From: Bordetella parapertussis
GTDB taxonomy: Bacteria; Pseudomonadota; Gammaproteobacteria; Burkholderiales; SG8-39
Reading direction: 5' to 3'
DNA: 39,057 nucleotides
Assembly: GCA_945897475.1 (NCBI GenBank)
Contig: CAMDFL010000024.1
Span: 1 to 39,057, forward strand
This document shows positions 34,169 through 39,057 of the stretch, piece after piece (position 1 is the first letter of the stretch; every line of letters starts with the position of its first letter). The notes below the pieces were generated by a model, which worked only from the letters and a program-made list of their open reading frames with translations, had not been told where the DNA came from and made no database searches. A program made the position numbers and the translations under genes.

Positions 34169-34870
34169 TCACGTCGCAATCAGCAGTTCGGAGACCTTTT
34201 TCATGTCGCCGGCCAATTCGGCGCTGGCGCCTTCAAATGCGATTTTGCCGCGATCCAGTATCACCGCACGCTGAGTTACTTGCAAAGCCAGGCGCGCCGA
34301 TTGCTCGACCAGGATGACGGTGAGCGCTTCATCCGATATCAATTTTTCCAGAACAATCAGTAAGCCATCGACGATGATGGGCGCCAAGCCTTCCATGGGC
34401 TCATCCAGGAGGAGAAGGGTGGGATTGCCCATCAACGCGCGCCCGATAGCCAGCATTTGCTGCTCTCCGCCGGAAATCTGGTTACCCATGTGCTTCTTGC
34501 GTTCCGCGAGATTTGGAAATAGATCGTAGATGCGTTCTAAGTTCCAGCGCCCCGGGCGCTGCGCAACGGTGAGATTCTCCTCAATTGTCAGCGATGGGAA
34601 TATCTCGCGTGCCTGGGGCACGTAGCCTATACCCGCTCTTACTCGCTCATAGATAGGGGAGCGCTCAACCGCAATCCCATTGAACGCTATCCCTCCGGAA
34701 TGCAAGGTCGTGTGACCCATGATGGTAGCAAGTAGAGTTGTTTTGCCGACGCCGTTTCTTCCAAGCACCGCCAGGGTTTCCCGGCTGCCCAGGTGGAGCG
34801 AGAGGTCCTCCAGAACTACGGTTTCGCCGTATCCCGCGCGCACGTGGTCCAGCGTGAGCACCTCAGACAT
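34169..34870 (-). CDS. livF: branched-chain-type ABC transporter ATPase LivF
   Basis: This is the second ATPase of a HAAT-family importer, 233 aa. Walker A is GRNGVGKT (37-44), the signature is ISGGEQQMLAIGRAL, and Walker B is LLLDEPMEGLAP. The frame is open upstream to 34978, but ATG 34870 gives the usual MSEVLTLDHVRAGYG start and overlaps the livG stop by 8 bp. Such transporters carry branched-chain amino acids but often also aromatic acids, amides or urea, so the liv name marks the family and not the cargo. Confidence 0.9.
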   Translation of the reverse strand: MSEVLTLDHVRAGYGETVVLEDLSLHLGSRETLAVLGRNGVGKTTLLATIMGHTTLHSGGIAFNGIAVERSPIYERVRAGIGYVPQAREIFPSLTIEENLTVAQRPGRWNLERIYDLFPNLAERKKHMGNQISGGEQQMLAIGRALMGNPTLLLLDEPMEGLAPIIVDGLLIVLEKLISDEALTVILVEQSARLALQVTQRAVILDRGKIAFEGASAELAGDMKKVSELLIAT

Positions 34871-35612
34871 GTCGCTCTCCAAGGTAGACCTCGCGTACGC
34901 GCTGGTCGGCGGAAATTTCTTCCGGGGTGCCCTCGGCCAACAGAGCGCCGCGCGAAAGAACCGTAATTCGCCGCGCAAAGCGAAATACCAGATCCATGTC
35001 GTGCTCGATTATCAGAATGGCCAGATCTGATGGCAGTGAATCGAGAACCTGGAGAATGCGCTGGGATTCGGTCGAAGGGACACCGGCCGCGGGTTCGTCC
35101 AGCAGCAGCACCGAGGGTTTCATTCCCAGTGCAATGGCGATTTCCACCAAGCGTTGCTTGCCGTAGGGCAGATCGGCTACGCGAACGTCCGCGTCGGCTT
35201 CAAGGCCGAGCGACCCAAGCAGGGTCCGGCTTTCTGCGACAACGTCGCCCTGGCGGCTGGCACGACGAAACAGGTGCCACGCGACGCCCAGGCGTTCCGC
35301 TACGGCCAAGGCGACATTGTCCAGGGCAGTCAGGCTTCGAAAAAGAGTATTGATTTGAAAGGTCCTGCCCAGCCCGCGTTGAATTCGGCCGCGCTGCGAT
35401 ATCTTGGTGATGTCCAAGCCGTTGAGCATAATGCCACCGGAATTAGGCGTGAGCCCCCCGGTGATCAGATTGATGAAGGTTGTTTTTCCGGCCCCATTGG
35501 GTCCGATCAAGGCATGACGCGCCCCACGCTCGAGGCGGAAGTCGATGCCGTCCGCCACGGTTAGAGCACCGAATTGCTTGCGCAGGTTTCGTGTTTCCAG
35601 GACCGTGCTCAT
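34863..35612 (-). CDS. livG: branched-chain-type ABC transporter ATPase LivG
   Basis: This is the first ATPase of the importer, 249 aa. Walker A is GPNGAGKT (37-44). The signature is the LPYGKQR variant common in LivG proteins, and Walker B is VLLLDEPAAGV. The open frame continues far upstream (to 36077) in another frame of livM, but the protein begins MSTVLETRNLRKQFG at ATG 35612, overlapping the livM stop by ATGA. It pairs with LivF to power import through LivH/LivM. Confidence 0.9.
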   Translation of the reverse strand: MSTVLETRNLRKQFGALTVADGIDFRLERGARHALIGPNGAGKTTFINLITGGLTPNSGGIMLNGLDITKISQRGRIQRGLGRTFQINTLFRSLTALDNVALAVAERLGVAWHLFRRASRQGDVVAESRTLLGSLGLEADADVRVADLPYGKQRLVEIAIALGMKPSVLLLDEPAAGVPSTESQRILQVLDSLPSDLAILIIEHDMDLVFRFARRITVLSRGALLAEGTPEEISADQRVREVYLGERHV

Positions 35613-36592
35613 GGGCGGCCACCTTTGAGCCGCGACAGTATCCGGTCCAGCAGCCCGAGTATTCCGCCTTTGGCAAATAAAACGACGATGACCAGAAGCC
35701 CGCCGATACCCAGGTACCAGTATTCGGGGAATTGTTTTGCCAATTGATCCTGCGCGATCATGTATACGCCTGGGCCGACAAACGCGCCATAGATACGACC
35801 CACGCCTCCAAGGATCAACATCACCAGCATTTCGCCAGATAGCTCGAAACTCAATACGTTGAGCCCGACGAACTGGTTGGTTTGTGTCAGAAGCGCGCCG
35901 GCAATGCCGGCCAACATGGCGGAGATGGAATAGACCGCAATCATGCGTAGGTAGACCGGAGCGCCTATCGCATGCATTCTGAGATTGTTCTCCCGAATTC
36001 CTGCCAGCGACGCGCCAAAGGGTGAGTACACCAGGCGGCGAACGATCCACCAGCAGACCAGAAGCGTTGTCAGGCAATAAAGATAAGCCGTCTTACCGTA
36101 GAGATCGAATCTGAACTGGCCAAGCAATGGCGCGATGGTGACACCGGCCAATCCATCTGCCCCGCCAGTCAGGGTGCTGGCTTTGTTGGCTACCTCAAGG
36201 CAAATCGAACCTATCGCCAATGTAAGCATCATCAGGGCGAGGCCACGCGTTCGCAATATGATCGCCCCTGTGATCATGCCCAGCAATCCCGCGGTGAGGG
36301 CTGATATCACCAATTGAATCAGCGGATCGTTGATTCCTGCGCTGACAGACAGGATACCGGCGGTATAGGCGCCCAAGCCAAAGAAAGCCGCGTGTCCCAG
36401 CGTCACGATGCCTGCATATCCCACGATCAAATCCAGGGAAATCGCAAACAGAATGAAAATCAGGATTCGCGCGCCCAGATTGAGGTATTCGGGGAGCAGA
36501 AAGAATGCTGCAATCGCGACCAGCCATGGCAGACTTTCCTGCCATTTCAGGCGAGCGTCGGCGCTATAGCCTCCGGCGTGAAGAGTGCTCAT
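35609..36592 (-). CDS. livM: branched-chain-type ABC transporter permease LivM
   Basis: This is an inner-membrane permease of 327 aa with many hydrophobic segments and the LivM-type motif GYAGIVTLGHAAFFGLGAYTAGI. The GIRENNLRMHAIG loop, which contacts the ATPases, is also typical. ATG 36592 overlaps the livH stop (TGATG). An upstream extension of 12 residues is possible but would lie inside livH. It forms the transmembrane channel with LivH. Confidence 0.9.
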   Translation of the reverse strand: MSTLHAGGYSADARLKWQESLPWLVAIAAFFLLPEYLNLGARILIFILFAISLDLIVGYAGIVTLGHAAFFGLGAYTAGILSVSAGINDPLIQLVISALTAGLLGMITGAIILRTRGLALMMLTLAIGSICLEVANKASTLTGGADGLAGVTIAPLLGQFRFDLYGKTAYLYCLTTLLVCWWIVRRLVYSPFGASLAGIRENNLRMHAIGAPVYLRMIAVYSISAMLAGIAGALLTQTNQFVGLNVLSFELSGEMLVMLILGGVGRIYGAFVGPGVYMIAQDQLAKQFPEYWYLGIGGLLVIVVLFAKGGILGLLDRILSRLKGGRP

Positions 36593-37467
36593 CAGGTGTT
36601 TCGTCCGAATAGGCCAGCCGGGCGCCACAAAAGGATGCCAACGGTCGTTGCATAGATCAGGAACGCACCGAACTCCGGAAGCCAGTATTTGCAGGCTGTG
36701 TCGGTTACACCGATCAACAGAGCGGCGACAAACGGACCACGCAACGTACCCATGCCCCCAACCGCGACGACAATCAGAAAATAAGTAAGATTGGCGAACG
36801 GATAAATGGGTTGAATGGCAATAATCTCCGCACCCAGCGCGCCGCCCAGACCCGCGAGTCCGCTACCGGCGGCGAAGGTCACCATGAACAGGCGCCTGGT
36901 ATTAATTCCCACAGATTGAGCCATGCCGCGATTGTCCACTGCCGCCCGCAACATGGCCCCCCACGCGGTGCGCTCCACGCCAAACCACAGGCCTGCAACG
37001 ATCGCCGCGCTGGCCGTGATCAGGAACACCCTGAAGGCCGGAAAATCCCGACCCATCATGGAGAACTGCCCCTTCAAATAATCAGGCAGCACTACGGGTT
37101 GTTGCAAGGTTCCATAGGCCAGTCTCGCCAATGCGACCGATATGAATATCAGGCCGATCGTAAACAAAACTTGATCGAGCTCGCCAGCGGTGTACAGGCG
37201 TGAATAAAGCGTAACTTCAAGGACCAGGCTCACCAACGCGATCACCACGAAAGCAATCAGCAGCGCGACGGGGTAGGGGGCGCCCAGGCTCGACATCGCC
37301 GAAATCATCACGTAGCCACCTGCCATCGCGAATACGCCGTGTGCGAGGTTGGCAAAACCCATCAGGCCCATGGTGATCGACAGGCCAACGGATATCACAT
37401 ACAGCACCATGCCATAGGCGATGCCGTGAAACGCGATGCTTACCAGGGATACAAGGAAGTCGTCCAC
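36592..37467 (-). CDS. livH: branched-chain-type ABC transporter permease LivH
   Basis: This is an inner-membrane permease of 291 aa with several hydrophobic segments and the family motif GLMGFANLAHGVFAMAGGY. The loop AVDNRGMAQSVGINTRRLF is the ATPase-contact region. The start is GTG 37467 with no clear Shine-Dalgarno sequence; the upstream bases are C-rich. A terminator-like hairpin lies between it and livK, which would reduce permease production relative to the binding protein. Confidence 0.9.
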   Translation of the reverse strand: MDDFLVSLVSIAFHGIAYGMVLYVISVGLSITMGLMGFANLAHGVFAMAGGYVMISAMSSLGAPYPVALLIAFVVIALVSLVLEVTLYSRLYTAGELDQVLFTIGLIFISVALARLAYGTLQQPVVLPDYLKGQFSMMGRDFPAFRVFLITASAAIVAGLWFGVERTAWGAMLRAAVDNRGMAQSVGINTRRLFMVTFAAGSGLAGLGGALGAEIIAIQPIYPFANLTYFLIVVAVGGMGTLRGPFVAALLIGVTDTACKYWLPEFGAFLIYATTVGILLWRPAGLFGRNT

Positions 37468-37522
37468 GTCAGGGGGAATTATTTTATTCGAAAAAAGATG
37501 CGTACAAAAATTTCACGCGCAA

Positions 37523-37567
37523 CAAAAATTTTGCCCCCGAACACGCTGATTGGCGCAATCGGGGGCA
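37523..37567 (-). terminator. attenuator-like hairpin between livK and livH
   Basis: On the minus strand TGCCCCCGA (37567-37559) pairs with TCGGGGGCA (37540-37532) across an 18-base loop, followed by AAAATTTTTG. It lies 15 bp after the livK stop. Partial termination here would let binding protein exceed membrane components, a common arrangement in binding-protein-dependent importers. Confidence 0.65.
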
Positions 37568-37581
37568 GTGAAAACGGTTGA

Positions 37582-38775
37582 CTATTTTTTGTTGAACTCT
37601 TTCCAGGGATCTTTCACGTTGGCGGCAATGGTTTCTATTTCCACATTGGCAAGCTTACCGCCGACTCTGCGTACTTCACGAAGATATTCGTTCTGCACGA
37701 TATCGCGGGTGAGCGGATCGATGGAGATCGGGCCACGCGGGCTATTGGGGTTTTTGTAGCCACGCAGGCTGATCATGCTTTGATCGCCGTCGATCTTGCC
37801 CTTCTGGTCGATTATCAATTGATAAATCGCATCCATCCCATCCCAGGCGCCAACCGACATGAAGCTGGGCGTCGACTTCTCGCCGTACTCTTTCTTCCAG
37901 GCGGTGATGAATGATTTGTTGGCGGCACGCGTCGCGGACGCGGAGTAGTGGTGCACTGTAAATATTCCCAACGGCGCATCGCCCATGTTGGGCAACTCAT
38001 CGTCGGGCGTCAGATCCCCGGGGCCGATGAATTTGACGCCTGCCTTGTTCAGTCCCAGATCGTTGTAGGCCTTCATTATTTGAGTGGCCTGCGGTCCGGC
38101 CGGTACGAAAGCGAACACAACTTCGGGTTTGGCATCTTTGGCGCGTTGGATGAAGGGAACGAAATCCGGGTTTGCCAGGGCCATGCGGACTTTACCGACG
38201 ATTTCACCGCCGCCATCGCGAAATCCTTTCTCGAAAGCTGCCTCGGCGTCGTGTCCAGGACCGAAATCGCTGACCGCGATATAGGCACGTTTGTATCGTT
38301 TTGCCGCCCACACACCGGTGGGAAAGGACGATTGCCATAGCGTGAAAGAAACCCGTGCGATATACGGAGACATGGTCGTAATCGACGAGGTGCCCGCGTT
38401 CATGATGACCACCGGCAGTTTGGCTTCCGTGGCCAAGGGCGCAATGGCAGCGGCATTCGGCGTCCAGATAAGGCCGGTGAGTATTTGGATGCGATCACGG
38501 ACAATCAGTTCCTGGGCGAGTTGCTTGGCCTTGTCCGGATTGGCGCCACCGTCATCACGCGTTATCAGTTCTATTTTTACGCCGGGTGGCAGCCGTTTTT
38601 CGTTCAACTTCATGTAGAGCTTCATGCCCTTGTCCATGTTGTCTCCCAGACTGGCATTCGGTCCGGAATAGGTATTGATGACGCCTATTTTTATGGTTTG
38701 GGCCGACGTGCTCCCCGCAAATACGCAGATTACGCTGGCTGCCACCAGCGACAAGATTAATCGTATTGATTTCAT
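37582..38775 (-). CDS. livK: periplasmic substrate-binding protein of the branched-chain-type importer
   Basis: This is a 397-aa type I periplasmic binding protein with a cleavable signal peptide (cleavage near STSA-QT). The mature start TIKIGVINTYSGPNASLGDNM matches the Leu/Ile/Val-binding family; related proteins bind aromatic acids such as benzoate derivatives. A strong Shine-Dalgarno sequence (GGGAGGT) lies 4 bases ahead of the ATG. It heads the minus-strand operon livK-livH-livM-livG-livF and the dioxygenase genes. The ligand cannot be read from the sequence, but the dioxygenase downstream points to an aromatic compound. Confidence 0.88.
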   Translation of the reverse strand: MKSIRLILSLVAASVICVFAGSTSAQTIKIGVINTYSGPNASLGDNMDKGMKLYMKLNEKRLPPGVKIELITRDDGGANPDKAKQLAQELIVRDRIQILTGLIWTPNAAAIAPLATEAKLPVVIMNAGTSSITTMSPYIARVSFTLWQSSFPTGVWAAKRYKRAYIAVSDFGPGHDAEAAFEKGFRDGGGEIVGKVRMALANPDFVPFIQRAKDAKPEVVFAFVPAGPQATQIMKAYNDLGLNKAGVKFIGPGDLTPDDELPNMGDAPLGIFTVHHYSASATRAANKSFITAWKKEYGEKSTPSFMSVGAWDGMDAIYQLIIDQKGKIDGDQSMISLRGYKNPNSPRGPISIDPLTRDIVQNEYLREVRRVGGKLANVEIETIAANVKDPWKEFNKK

Positions 38776-38912
38776 GGTTACCTCCCTGAAAAATCGTTGG
38801 CAGGCATTCTAACCAGATTGGGCTAAAAAGACACAGGTGCAGCCATCATGTCGGCGAAGTTGGCCATCGGCAGCGCAAGTGGATCGTCGCAAGTGTGGAT
38901 CGGCACGGTCGG

Positions 38913-39057
38913 TCAGGACGTGCTGGCGGCTAAGCTTCGGTGCTTCAAGGCCGCGTTCACCCGTGGCATGACCTCAGTGGCCATCAGTTCCATGGATCGC
39001 TTGCCCAGCACCGGATCGACCCAATCCATGCCGCCGTAGACCAATTCGCCGAAATCA
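38913..39057 (-). CDS. luciferase-like (LLM class) flavin-dependent monooxygenase, C-terminal end
   Basis: The window ends inside this minus-strand gene. The 47 codons present end in KHRSLAASTS and include GGMDWVDPVLGK and MELMATEVMPRVNAAL. The latter resembles the C-terminal helix of luciferase-like flavin-dependent monooxygenases (the pattern FA-x-EVMP). It lies upstream of livK on the same strand with about 137 bp between them, and could be part of the same catabolic unit. The call rests on a short tail, so it is tentative. Confidence 0.55.
   Translation of the reverse strand, partial: DFGELVYGGMDWVDPVLGKRSMELMATEVMPRVNAALKHRSLAASTS

Noticed and set aside
34863-36077. Upstream extension of livG to 404 codons
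   Set aside because: The extra residues are livM read in another frame; the ATPase starts at ATG 35612 with the normal family N-terminus.
38848-39039. + strand open frame at the right edge
   Set aside because: It is the shadow of the partial minus-strand monooxygenase gene, whose tail fits a known family better.

Overview
The window looks like a chromosome segment from a betaproteobacterium. The main evidence is the gene order rpmF-plsX-fabHDG-acpP-fabF-ygfX-rpoE-rseAB-mucD-lepA-lepB-DUF4845-rnc-era-recO-pdxJ-acpS-nagZ, which is typical of Burkholderiales, Nitrosomonadales and related orders. GTG and TTG starts and tight ATGA overlaps are common, and there is no insertion sequence, prophage or CRISPR array. 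The species cannot be named from the sequence.

Region 1 (1-5890, + strand) is the fatty-acid and phospholipid synthesis cluster: the end of rpmF, plsX, fabH, fabD, fabG, acpP and fabF, followed by a small YgfX-like membrane protein. A 583-bp gene-free stretch (5891-6473) follows. It carries four consecutive perfect palindromes and then the probable promoter zone of rpoE.

Region 2 (6474-20872, + strand) holds the envelope-stress sigma factor with its regulators (rpoE, rseA, rseB) and the periplasmic protease degP/mucD. Next come lepA, lepB, a DUF4845 protein, rnc, era, recO, pdxJ, acpS and nagZ, mostly overlapping or closely spaced. A 60-bp array of three perfect 20-bp repeats leads into a family-5 uracil-DNA glycosylase, and uvrC and pgsA follow. 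lepA has an odd leader: a terminator-like hairpin whose T-run ends one base before the start codon.

Region 3 (20873-26366) starts with an AT-rich spacer, three tRNA genes (Gly-GCC, Cys-GCA, Leu-UAA) and a DUF1178 gene. On the minus strand a 7Fe ferredoxin gene is followed by a giant flavoprotein that fuses a GltD-like half to a PyrK-like half, the same two modules as the electron-bifurcating NfnB/NfnA pair. This two-gene unit is the best candidate here for a poorly described system.

Region 4 (26367-31139, + strand) is a four-gene ABC-2 transport operon: a GldA-type ATPase, a GldF-type permease, a GldG-type protein and a DUF4340 protein. It ends in a junction with a 20-bp perfect hairpin, shared with a convergent quinone-oxidoreductase-like gene.

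Region 5 (32385-39057, minus strand) has a four-tRNA operon (Ala-GGC, Glu-UUC, Lys-CUU, Val-CAC) with a clear promoter. Beyond it lies a gene set that reads as uptake and ring cleavage of an aromatic compound: the end of a luciferase-like monooxygenase, a complete branched-chain-type ABC transporter (livKHMGF) and a two-subunit LigA/LigB-type extradiol dioxygenase. The substrate is unknown.
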